From the NCBI GenBank assembly GCA_963837445.1, contig CAWINK010000003.1, positions 310,001 to 374,000 of the forward strand: a stretch of DNA of 64,000 nucleotides. Reading direction: 5' to 3'. Positions 55,905 to 64,000 of this stretch are shown one piece after another; the first letter of the stretch is position 1; the number at the start of each line of letters is the position of its first letter. This DNA is from JACVRW01 sp963837445 (GTDB lineage: Bacteria; Actinomycetota; Thermoleophilia; Solirubrobacterales; Thermoleophilaceae). The notes below the pieces were generated by a model. The model was given only the letters and a program-made list of their open reading frames with translations, did no database searches and was not told the DNA's origin. The translations under genes were made by a program, and so were the position numbers.

Positions 55905-56722
55905 TGCGGGCCAAGGCCGAAGCGCCTCAGTCGATCGTGCTCGCCGCAACGTGGCGGCGTTACAAGCGGACCGGCGACCGCGAGACCCGTAACAAGCTGA
56001 TCCTCGCCTACTCGCCGATCGTCAAGTACGCCGCTGGCCGGATGGCCGCGCGCATGCCCGCGCACGTCGAGCTGGCCGACCTCATCTCGTACGGGATGGG
56101 TGGCCTGATCGAGGCGGTGGAGCGGTTCGAGCCTGCCCGCGGGATCAAGTTCGAGTCCTACGCGGCCACGCGGATCCGGGGCGCGATCTTCGACGAGCTT
56201 CGGTCGCTCGACTGGGTGCCGCGGAGCGTCCGCACCGAGGCGCGTGGGATCGAGGAGGCAACGGCCGCGCTGACGGCCCGCCTGCATCGGATGCCGACGG
56301 ACGTCGAGCTGGCCGGCCATCTGTTGATCGAGCCCAAAGAGCTTGACGCCTCGCTGCAACGGGTGAGCGACGCGCGCATGATCGCTCTCGATCAGCCGTG
56401 GGACATCAAAGCGGCCGACGGCATCGAGACAACGCTGCTTCAGTCGCTGCCCGATCCGGATGCCGTGGACCCCGCGGTGAGCGCGGTCGCAGCGGATCTG
56501 CGGGCGCGCATCGCCGACGCGATCCAGCACCTGCCGGAGCGCGAGCAAGCCGTTCTCGGGTTGCGCTACCACCAGGAGATGCGCTTTGCCGAGATCGGCG
56601 AGGTTCTCGGGGTCACGGAATCCCGCATCTCGCAGCTTCACGCGAAGGCCGTGCTCCAGGTTCGGGCGCTGCTGCCCGACGACGCGCCGTCAGGCGCGAC
56701 CGGGCGCCAAGCGGTCCAGTAG
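55904..56722 (+). CDS. FliA/WhiG-family RNA polymerase sigma factor
   Basis: 272-residue alternative sigma factor. Region 2 (LADLISYGMGGLIEAVERFEPARG, read in parts; KFESYAATRIRGAIFDELRSLDWVPRSVR), region 3 (LTARLHRMPTDVELA) and region 4 (LPEREQAVLGLRYHQEMRFAEIGEVLGVTESRISQLHAKA) follow the sigma-28 pattern. In Streptomyces the WhiG homologue is held by RsiG in response to c-di-GMP; here the gene directly follows a c-di-GMP phosphodiesterase with overlapping codons. No RsiG-like anti-sigma gene was recognised nearby. The gene is intact. Confidence 0.93.
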   Translation: MRAKAEAPQSIVLAATWRRYKRTGDRETRNKLILAYSPIVKYAAGRMAARMPAHVELADLISYGMGGLIEAVERFEPARGIKFESYAATRIRGAIFDELRSLDWVPRSVRTEARGIEEATAALTARLHRMPTDVELAGHLLIEPKELDASLQRVSDARMIALDQPWDIKAADGIETTLLQSLPDPDAVDPAVSAVAADLRARIADAIQHLPEREQAVLGLRYHQEMRFAEIGEVLGVTESRISQLHAKAVLQVRALLPDDAPSGATGRQAVQ

Positions 56723-56730
56723 GCCAGCCT

Positions 56731-57185
56731 TCAGGCGGCTAGGGCATGGGGCTGAGCTTCGGCTGCCGCCGCGATTCGGCCCGGTCGCGCCGTCGAGTGC
56801 CCCGGCCGAGAAGGGTCGCGGCAGCTTTCGCCACGACGCGTCCGGTGAGGCCGCCACCGCGCGGACGCCCACGGAGGCCGTCATCTCTGCACCTCCGTCG
56901 GCGGGCGCCAGGTCGTAGCGCACGTCCAGGCCGATCGGTCCGTCGGCCGAGATCTCCAGCCGACTCGTATCTGCGGCGTGCACCTCGACGCAGAAGCTCA
57001 CGGGCACACCCGCGAGCCGACCGGTCACCTTGGTCCGAGTACCGGCCGCAAGCTGCCGGCGTCTCGAGGTCATCCGCACTGAACTCGACCGGGGACCAGC
57101 GCCGGATCTGTTGCGGATGCGTGAGCACGGCGAGCAGCTGCTCGGGCGTGGCTTTCGCCTGCGCTCTTGAGGTCCACCGGTTCAT
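56731..57185 (-). CDS. SRPBCC family protein, CoxG-like (frameshifted)
   Basis: About 150 residues after correction. It opens MNRWTSRAQAKATPEQLLAV and RRWSPVEFS, continues with TRTKVTGRLAGVPVSFCVEV and LEISADGPIGLDVRYDLAP, and ends GALDGA plus GRIAAAAEAQPHALAA. This is a START/Bet v1-like lipid or small-molecule-binding fold, near the CoxG group. Frames change near 57075, 56855 and 56790-56805, each a single base. It is convergent with the sigma factor gene and divergent from the GAF-HD-GYP gene. Confidence 0.72.
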
Positions 57186-57254
57186 GGGCGAACGCTCCCA
57201 TCCAGCCACGCCCTGTTGTGAGCGATTCCGCACATAGGCAGGTGCATGGTTCCC

Positions 57255-57278
57255 GTTTCCGGCCGAAGACAGGGGTAT
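57255..57278 (+). promoter_or_regulatory. Sigma-B-type promoter overlapping the GAF-HD-GYP start codon
   Basis: GTTT (57255-57258), a 14-nt spacer and GGGTAT (57273-57278) match the actinobacterial general-stress sigma-B consensus exactly. The ATG at 57277 lies inside the -10 box, so transcripts from it would begin after that codon. The GTG at 57298 would then be the usable start. Confidence 0.55.
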
Positions 57279-58344
57279 GCAGAGTACGGCGAGTGACGTG
57301 GCAACCAACCTGAGCGATCTGGCGCAGCGTCCGAGCGTGGCGCTCGCGCTCGAGGCGATGCGCGAGTTCCTCGGGATGGACGTGACCTACACCAGCCAGA
57401 TCCTCGGCGAGAGACGACGCTACGCGACATCGACGGGGACGGCGAGTCCTTCCAATCAGCGAGGGCGCTGTCCCTGCCGACTGACCAGACCTACTGCCAC
57501 CGGGTGCTGGCGGGCCGGCTGCCGAACGTGAACCCGGACATCCGCGGCGACCCCGAGCCGCGTCGATGCCGATCACCGAGATCGCCGACATCGGCGCGTT
57601 TACGTCCGTACCGCTGCAGTTCTCCGACGGCCGTCTCTACGGCACGCTGTGCGCGGCCAGCCACGACGCGAAGCCACGCTCGGCTACCGCGAGCTGCAGT
57701 TCCTTCACGTCTTCGCGCGGATCGTCGCCGACCAACTCGAGCGCGACGAGATCAGGGCCACGCGCAGAGCTCGAGTCCCAGGCGTCGGCCGCGGCCACGC
57801 TGATCGCGGCGGTCGACGCCCGCGACTCCTATACGGGCGAGCACTCCCAGGCCGTCGTCGAGCATGCGGGGGCGGTGGCTCGCGACCTGGGGCTCAGCGC
57901 GTCGGAGGTCCGCAAGGTCGAGCTGGCGGCGCTCCTGCACGACATCGGCAAGATCGCCATCCCCGACGCGATCCTGCGAAGGCCGGGCCGCTCACCGACG
58001 AGGAGTGGGAGGTGATGCGCACCCACCCGATCCCCAGCGAGCAGCTGATCGGCAACGTGCCGCAGCTCGCCCACCTCGCGCCGGTGATCCGCGCCGAGCA
58101 CGAGCGCTGGGACGGCAAGGGCTACCCGGACGGTCTCGCCGGCGAGGAGATCCCCCTCGCCAGCCGCATCACGCTCGTCTGCGACGCCTACCACGCGATG
58201 ACAAGCGACCGGCCCTACCGCAAGGCCATGTCCGCCGAGAGGGCAAGGGCCGAGGTCGCCGCGGGCCCGGCACCCAGTTCTGCCCGACCGCGGCGGATGC
58301 ATTGCTTTCGCGTCGTCGACACAGGGATTGCCCACTCGGATTAG
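57277..58344 (+). CDS. GAF-HD-GYP cyclic-di-GMP phosphodiesterase (frameshifted)
   Basis: About 350 residues: a GAF-like sensor (residues ~10-165: ALALEAMREFLGMDVTYTSQ, FTSVPLQFSDGRLYGTLCAAS) and an HD-GYP domain (SYTGEHSQAVVEHAG, LLHDIGKIAIPDAIL, EHERWDGKGYPDGL). All metal-binding and GYP residues are present, so c-di-GMP hydrolysis is expected. Frames shift near 57412, 57560, 57675, 57745, 57985 and 58265. The start may be GTG 57298 rather than ATG 57277, because a sigma-B-like promoter covers the latter. It is the third HD-GYP gene within 12 kb. Confidence 0.83.
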
Positions 58345-58355
58345 AGTCGACCTTC

Positions 58356-60113
58356 GTGTCGCGTCAGAACGGGATCTCGCGCCGGCGCTTCGTACGCGAT
58401 GGAGTTGCTCTCACCGCGGGTGCTGCCGGCTCCGGAACGGCGAGCGCGCTCGCCCAGGCCGGCGCCGCCGACATGGTCTTCCGTAACGGACAGGTGCTCA
58501 CCGTCGCGGGCAGGCGGGTGGCCCAGGCGGTCGCCGTCAGCGGCGCGGAATCGCCTACGTCGGCTCGAGCAGCGGCGCCGCGGCGTTCGTCGGCCCGGCG
58601 ACCGAGGTGATCGACCTTCGCGGTCGCACGCTCATGCCCGGCATCCACGACGGGCATACCCACCCGCTGGCCGGCGGCCTGGTGCTGACGAAGCCCACGC
58701 TCAACTACCGAAAGCTCGACCTCAAGCCGTTCCTCGGCGGCGTTGCGCCGGATCCTCGCTCGCAGTGCCGACCAGGAGCCGGACGGCTGGCTCTCGGTCG
58801 ACCTCTGGGAGCCGTCGGGGATGGACCGGCTGCCCACGAAGAGGGATCTGGACAAGCTTCCGACGCGGCGCCCGATCGTCGTCATCGACCTCAGTGGTCA
58901 CACCGCCGTGGCGAACTCGCGCGCCCTCGAGTCGCCGGGATCACGGCCTCCACCCCGAACCCGCCGGGGGGAGGATCGAGCGCCGCCCGGGCCGGAGCCA
59001 ACGGCTCCTGCAGGACAACGCGATCGGGCTCGTGGCGTCGAAAGATCCCGCCGCTCACGACCCCGGAGAATGCGGACGCCCTGAGGCCGCCCACCGGGAG
59101 ATGGCGAGCAGGGGATCACCTCCTACCTGGACTCCTCGGCGGGCGCCACCGAGTGGCGGCCCTGGCCCCCCTCGCGGACCGCGAGCCGCTCCCGATCAGG
59201 CCGTCGGCCGCGATCACGGTGTCCGCCGGCTCGGCGGCCGACCCGGACGCCTGCTCGCCCGGGTCGAGAGCTGCGAGCCACGCACGGCCGCGCGGGGGTC
59301 AAGATCCGCACGGTGAAGATGTTCTTCGACGGAGTAATCGAGTATCCGACTCAGACGGCCGCGCTGCTGAGGCCGTACCGCGTGAACAACGGGACAAGCG
59401 CAACCCGCGCTGGGCGGCCGGAAGAGCCGCGGCCCGACCTACTTCCGCCAGGAGATCGCGAACCGCGCAATCGCCGCGCTCGACGCCGAGGGCTGGCAGG
59501 TCCACATTCATGCGATCGGCGATCGCGCGGTGCGCTCGGCGCTCGATGGCTTCGCGTTCGCGCGCCGCCGCCGCGGCTCCAGAACCACACCGATCACGCA
59601 TCTGGAGCTGATCCACCCGCAGGACTTCCGGCGCTTCGCGGCCTCGGCGTGCTCGCCAGCATGCAGTTGCACTGGGCGGAACGGGACTCGTACACGGTGA
59701 ATCACTCAGCCCTGCATCCGCGCGCGGCGCTGGTGCTAGTGTACCCCGCAGGCAGCCTCGCGCGCGCGGGCGCCACTCTCGCGGGGGCAGCGACTGGCCG
59801 TGGACCCGCTGCTCCCGTTCCGCCAGATCGAAATGGCGGTGAACCTCACGGCCGACGAGGTATACGAGGGCTATCGGAGGCCGCTTTGGCCCAGGAGGGC
59901 CTCAGGCCGCGTGGCCTCACTGCCCATGCACACGCGCAACAGCGCCTTCCAGCTCCACCAGGAGAGCGTGACCGGTCAGATCCGCAGGGGTTCGAGGCGG
60001 ACCTGATCGTGCTGGACCGCGACATGCTCGACGCGCGGCTGAAGCGCGTGTCCGAACACGGCGTAGACCTGACGATGGTGGGCGGGAGCATCGTGCACAG
60101 CCGGGGACGCTGA
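58356..60113 (+). CDS. Tat-exported amidohydrolase, YtcJ-like (heavily frameshifted)
   Basis: Metal-dependent amidohydrolase of ~580 residues. The Tat signal SRRRFVRDGVALTAGAAGSG predicts export in a folded, metal-loaded state. The enzyme signature MPGIHDGHTHPLAGG carries the first metal histidines. Later segments HIHAIGDRAVRSALDG, GGSDWPVDPL (the Asp ligand, after correction) and ADLIVLDRDML near the C-terminus match the YtcJ/AtzF-like group. Eight or more single-base shifts lie between 58545 and 59990. The GTG at 58356 follows the GAF-HD-GYP stop by 11 bp. Substrate unknown. Confidence 0.8.
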
Positions 60114-60210
60114 GTCCCCACGTGCCTCCGCCTGCTGGCGCGAACACTGACCACCACTGGACATGCCTGGCCGCGGCTCAGACGTTCTCCCTGAGCAGAA
60201 GAGGAACCAA

Positions 60211-61623
60211 ATGGAAACGGACTCACCCCAGGCGGTGCGCATGGTTGTTCGCGGCGTGATCGCCGTGGCTGCGGCCCTGGTCGTCATCGCCGTCGCCCCG
60301 GGTGCGGCCGGCGCCGCGTCGATCGCCTATGTCTACGGCGGCCATGTCTGGCTCTTGTCGCTCGACGGCACGCAGAAGGTGCGCCTTGCGACTCCGGTGG
60401 TCAATGGCGCCGAGACGGAGCCGTGGCTCGCGGTCGCTGCGTCGGACGGTGGCCGCATCGTCGCCGTGCGCAATGCGCCCCGGCAGTACTTGCGCTTCCT
60501 CGGTGTTGTTCAGGGTCTGGGAGCCGAACGGCACGTCCACGGTCGAGGGGCCGCTTAATGCTCCCTGATGGCTGGGAGACCTACCGCTACCCGCTCGGCT
60601 TCGACGTCACCGCGGACGGCGCGCACATGGTCTATGGCTATTTGAACACCACCTTTTTGATGCCCGGCGAACGACGGGCAGGGGACCTATGTCCGGCCCG
60701 TGACCAACAGTTCGCTCGCTCCTACAGGCCTCGTCGGGCAGGCGCACCCGACGCTGTTCGGCAACCGGATAGTCGCCTGGAGCGGTGGGATCGTGAACGT
60801 GCAGGGCACATCCGACCCCCCTTACGGAAGCGACTTCACACCTTGGTTCAACGGTGCGGTGGCTGGCCTCCATGTCCGCCGCACCGACGTCGCGGCTAAT
60901 GGACAGCTCATCGCGGTGGAGCAGGAGCAATGGGACGCCGGGTCAAAGATCATCGGGAAGATCTTCCTGATTGCGGCCCAGGGCGTCGATCAAGCGCCCA
61001 CGTTCCCCGCCGACGTGGACTGCCAGATGCCGGCGGGAGGGCATCGCCACCCGGGCGCGTTGCTGTCAGCGGATGCGCACGCGCATCGCGTGGACCGACG
61101 ACGGCGGCCTCAAGGCGGCGGGCGCGCCGACAAGCTCCCCGGGACCGGTGCGCGAGCTGACCCCGCCGCCCGTCGTGATCTCGCCGACTGCCTCGCAGGG
61201 TGCGATCGGCTTTATGTACGTGGCCGCCTTCCTACCCACGTCCGGTCAGCCTCCGACCGGAGGTCCGCCGTCAGGCGGCCCGCCATCTGGAGGTCCTCGG
61301 CCGCGCGCTGGCTGGCGACCGTGCCGAGAAGGGTCACGGTGAAGGCGCTGGCGCGCGCCAAGGGGGTGCTGATCAAGGTCAGGGTCACCCGCGCGGGCAA
61401 GGTCAAGTTTTCGGGCTCCGTGCCGGCAAAGGTCGGGAGAAGCAGCAGATCCATCGTCGTCGCCACCGGGTCCACGACCGCGAGGCGCGCAGGGACTGTG
61501 ACGGTGAGGCTGCGGCTGACCACCGCGGCGCGCAAGAAGCGGAGCCGCTTGAAGGGCGCGCGCATGACGCTGCGGGTAGCCCAGGGCCGCCTCAGCACCA
61601 CGAAGCGCTTCACGCTGCGATAG
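60211..61623 (+). CDS. Secreted beta-propeller-like protein, copy 1 (frameshifted)
   Basis: Exported protein of ~460 residues. The signal helix (GVIAVAAALVVIAVAPGAAGA) is followed by WD40/TolB-like beta-propeller strands (SIAYVYGGHVWLLSLDGTQK, GFDVTADGAHMVYGY, RTDVAANGQLIAVEQEQW, RIAWTDDGGLKAAG). A Gly-Pro-Ser-rich linker and a basic beta-sandwich (VTVKALARAKGVLIKVRVTRAGKVKFSG, read in parts) end the protein. Frames shift near 60485, 60570, 60672, 61045 and 61310. The neighbour at 61772 is a close paralogue, including its leader sequence. Function unknown; probably a surface or periplasmic binding protein. Confidence 0.75.
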
Positions 61624-61771
61624 CCGACTCACTTCCCGCCCGCCCGCACGTTCCTGACTACATCCGGACAACGCCCGATTGGGGCGGATGTGACGTACGA
61701 TGGACATGCGTCGCTAGCTCGGGCGCTCCCCAAGCAGATAGGAACCAAATCAGCACTCACTCACCCCGGCG

Positions 61772-63120
61772 ATGCGCGGTTGTTCTGTACTCGATCGCCG
61801 CGGCCGCGGCCCTGGTCGTCATCGCCGTCGCCCCGGGCGCGGCCGGCGCCGCCTCGATCGCCTATATCGACGGTGGTGACGTCTGGCTGTCATCGCTCGA
61901 CGGGACGCAGAAGGTGCGGCTCGCGACGCCGGTGGTCAACCGCTCCGGCGGGACGGAGAAGTGGCTCGCCGTGGCGGCTTCGGACACGGGCCGGATCGTC
62001 GCCGCGCGCAACGAGCCCGGGAAGAACTCGAGCTCCTCGTGGTTCAAGGCCTGGGAGCCGAACGGCACATCCACCGTCGAGGGGCCGCTCAATGCGCCGT
62101 CCGGCTGGGCGACTACGCCTACCCGCTCGGCTTCGACGTCACCGCCGACGGCGTGCACATGGTCTACGGCTACTCGAACAGCGGCTCCTGCTGTCCGCAC
62201 AGCTTCGCGCGGGGGACCTATGCCCGGCCTGTGACCAACAGCACGCTCGCGCCAATCGAGGTCCGACAAGGACCACCCGACGCTGTTCGGCAGCCGGGTG
62301 ATCGCCCACTCGGGCGAGACGGTGTACGTGCAAGCACCGGCCCCGCCTACGGGACGGACTTCACAGGTGGATCGACTCTCGGGGACCGGACTCGAGCTCC
62401 GCCGCACCGACGTCGCGGCGAACGGGCAGCTCGCCGCGCTCGAGCTGGAGCAGTGGAACGGCGGCACGCAGGAGATCGGCAAGATCGGCGTGATCGCGAC
62501 CCAGGGCGTCGATCAGGACCCACCGTTGCGATGGATTGTTTCCTGCCGACCGCCGGAGTCGCCAAGGACGTCTCGCTGTCACCAGACGCGACGCGCATCG
62601 CCTGGACCGACGACGGGGGCCTCAAGGTGGCCGGGGTGCCGACCGACGGCCGGGGAACCGTGCGCGCTCGGCTCGCCGCCGGTCGTGATCTCTCCGACCG
62701 CCTCGCAGGGCGCGATCGGCGGGGCGAACGTCGCGCCGTTCCTGCCCGCCTCTGGCCAGCCGCCGGGCGGCGGCCCGCCGTCCGGAGGCGGAGCCGGCGG
62801 AGGGGCGCTGGTCGCAACCCTGCCGAAGAAGGTCACGACCAATGCTCTGGCGGGCGCCAAGGGCGTGCCGGTCAAGGTCAGGGTCGCCCGCGCGGGCAAG
62901 GTCAAGATCCCGGGTCCGTGCCGGCGAAGGTCCTCAAGCCAGCAGATCGGTCGCCGTCGCCAAGGGATCGACGACCGCAAAGCGCGCAGGGACCGTAACG
63001 GTGAGGTTGCGGCTGACCGCCGCCGGGCGCAAGAAGCGGAGCCGCTTAAAGGGCGCGCGGATGACGCTGCGCGTGACCCAGGGTCGCCTCAGCACCACGA
63101 AGCGCGTCACGCTCCGATAG
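61772..63120 (+). CDS. Secreted beta-propeller-like protein, copy 2 (frameshifted)
   Basis: Tandem paralogue of the preceding gene with the same order: signal helix (AAAAALVVIAVAPGAAGAAS), propeller strands (SIAYIDGGDVWLSSLDGTQK, GFDVTADGVHMVYGYSN, RTDVAANGQLAALELEQW), Gly/Pro linker and basic beta-sandwich ending STTKRVTLR. The ATG of copy 1 is ATC here (AACCAAATC), so translation must begin elsewhere. ATG at 61772 works if one extra G after it is removed. Frames shift at several further points (near 62115, 62265, 62370, 62520, 62675 and 62920). Two adjacent copies point to recent duplication. Confidence 0.72.
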
Positions 63121-63179
63121 CCCGACCGGAAGCGCTAAGGGTCTGCGAGCGCGCCGGAAGGCGTGCCGTGCTGCGGATT

Positions 63180-63193
63180 CCGCTTAGAAGCGG
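63180..63193 (+). terminator. Hairpin CCGCTT-AG-AAGCGG
   Basis: CCGCTT (63180-63185) and AAGCGG (63188-63193) form a short perfect stem 59 bp after the propeller gene stop. The two-base loop is too tight for an intact stem, so the outer four pairs probably form. It may end the propeller transcript. The rest of 63121-63309 shows no gene. Confidence 0.35.
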
Positions 63194-63309
63194 CTCTTCG
63201 CGCTTCGCACTCTGTCCCGCCGCCGGGCTACAGTCGCCTTTATGAGACGTCGACACGGGCAGTGGGGCGCGAGCCAGGCCGGACGTGCTCACGCTCTCCG
63301 GCCTCACGG

Positions 63310-64000
63310 ATGCTCGGAGCCCGAGCCCGCGGTGCGGAGCGCCTGGCCGGGGCCACCGGTGTCGACAGGGCGATCGAGGACGCCGCCGAGGAGGCCATCG
63401 TCCGCGCGCTGCGCAGTCCCGCGGTCGAGCGGGCGATCGTGCGGGTGCTTGTGGAGGAGAACGCCGTGGGGCGCGCCTTCGAGGAGGCGTTGACCAGCGA
63501 TCAGGTGGTTGAGGCGGTCGTCGCGGCGCTCGACACCGAGGTAGCCGATCGCGTCTGGGAGGAGATCCTCGCCAGTCCCAAGGCACAGATGCTCGTGGAG
63601 CGGATCGCCGCGGCGCCGGAAGTGCGAGCCGCCATCGCGCAGCAGGGAGCCGGTCTCATCACCGATGTGGGCAGGCGGCTCACGGTTCTCACCGAGGCGC
63701 TCGATGACGCGGCAGAGCGCCTGGTCCGCGGCATGTTCAACCGGCCCGGACAGGAGGCCGAGACCAATCAGGTCGGCCTGGTCACGCGGGCACTCGCCGC
63801 GGTCGTCGACCTCGCCCTCGTCGGGGCGCTGTTCTCGATCGCATCGGGCCTGCTGGCATCGATCGTGCCGGCGCTCACCGGCGACGGCGACGGCGTCTCC
63901 ATCTGGGGCGTGCTCAGTCTCGGGGTGGTCGGCTTTCTCATCGGCGGCGCGATCTTCGTGGCGTTCTGGGCGCTCATAGGACAGACACCCGGCATGCGCT
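63310..64000 (+). CDS. RDD family membrane protein (partial, runs off the window)
   Basis: The frame is open from ATG 63310 to the window end (230 codons). The first ~150 residues are hydrophilic and helical (VDRAIEDAAEEAIVRALRS, SPKAQMLVERIAAAPEVRAAI, AGLITDVGRRLTVLTEALDD). Two or more membrane helices follow from TRALAAVVDLALVGALFSIA, where the Arg and Asp mark the RDD motif, to FLIGGAIFVAFWALIGQTPGMR. RDD proteins are small membrane proteins of unclear, possibly ion-transport, role. The start may instead be GTG 63262. The gene is complete only outside this window. Confidence 0.75.
   Translation, partial: MLGARARGAERLAGATGVDRAIEDAAEEAIVRALRSPAVERAIVRVLVEENAVGRAFEEALTSDQVVEAVVAALDTEVADRVWEEILASPKAQMLVERIAAAPEVRAAIAQQGAGLITDVGRRLTVLTEALDDAAERLVRGMFNRPGQEAETNQVGLVTRALAAVVDLALVGALFSIASGLLASIVPALTGDGDGVSIWGVLSLGVVGFLIGGAIFVAFWALIGQTPGMR

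Overview
The window is GC-rich, densely packed chromosomal DNA from an actinobacterium. Several features point to Thermoleophilia/Solirubrobacterales: a collagen-like protein with an N-terminal helix and repeated LTGADV-type pentapeptides, GGDEF proteins with DQxxADx heptads, a WhiG/FliA-type sigma factor, and secreted proteins with a C-terminal basic beta-sandwich. The lineage is an inference from remembered family distributions, not a computed placement. No phage, plasmid or CRISPR signature was seen, and no gene-free stretch exceeds 300 bases.

Layout. 1-9.2 kb: FAD oxidoreductase (runs off the left edge), 1-Cys peroxiredoxin, SGNH hydrolase, gingipain-like C25 protease, acidic coiled-coil protein, membrane metallopeptidase, cytochrome P450. 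9.2-18.9 kb: SARP/BTAD regulator, SAM methyltransferase, RTX-repeat protein overlapping a collagen-like protein, a second C25 protease whose start lies over a P450 remnant, a membrane protein, an SRPBCC protein and tRNA-Ser(GGA). 19-35 kb: a nitrogen/amine catabolism region: GntR/FadR regulator, circularly permuted ATP-grasp enzyme, FAD dehydrogenase-GcvT fusion, small-molecule kinase, K+/H+ antiporter, FGGY kinase, then a tightly overlapping operon of permease, glutamine synthetase-like ligase, PuuD-like hydrolase, aldehyde dehydrogenase, SDR and class I amidotransferase. This has the logic of the gamma-glutamyl (Puu) route for amine use. 35-44.8 kb: envelope and repair genes, including an MBOAT/SGNH O-acylation operon and a divergent Ada-AlkA/Ogt alkylation-repair pair. 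44.7-45.5 kb: a REP-associated tyrosine transposase with its palindromic repeats; a solo copy of the repeat sits at 7.28 kb. 45.2-58.3 kb: a signalling island with an anti-sigma-type ATPase, an ANTAR regulator, a GGDEF+HD-GYP membrane enzyme, a receiver/thioredoxin-reductase fusion, a second GGDEF protein, a hybrid histidine kinase, a REC-HD-GYP-REC-LuxR protein, a WhiG/FliA-like sigma factor and a GAF-HD-GYP protein. 58.3-64 kb: a Tat-exported amidohydrolase, two tandem paralogous beta-propeller-like secreted proteins, and an RDD membrane protein (runs off the right edge).

Sequence quality. Many otherwise well-conserved genes are broken by single-base frameshifts, mostly +1 insertions of G or C at CG-rich positions. 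They cluster at 20.3-30.1 kb and 46.9-63.3 kb, while 3.9-20.2 kb and most of 30.1-43.7 kb are clean. I treat them as probable consensus errors and annotate each such gene as one locus spanning all its frames.
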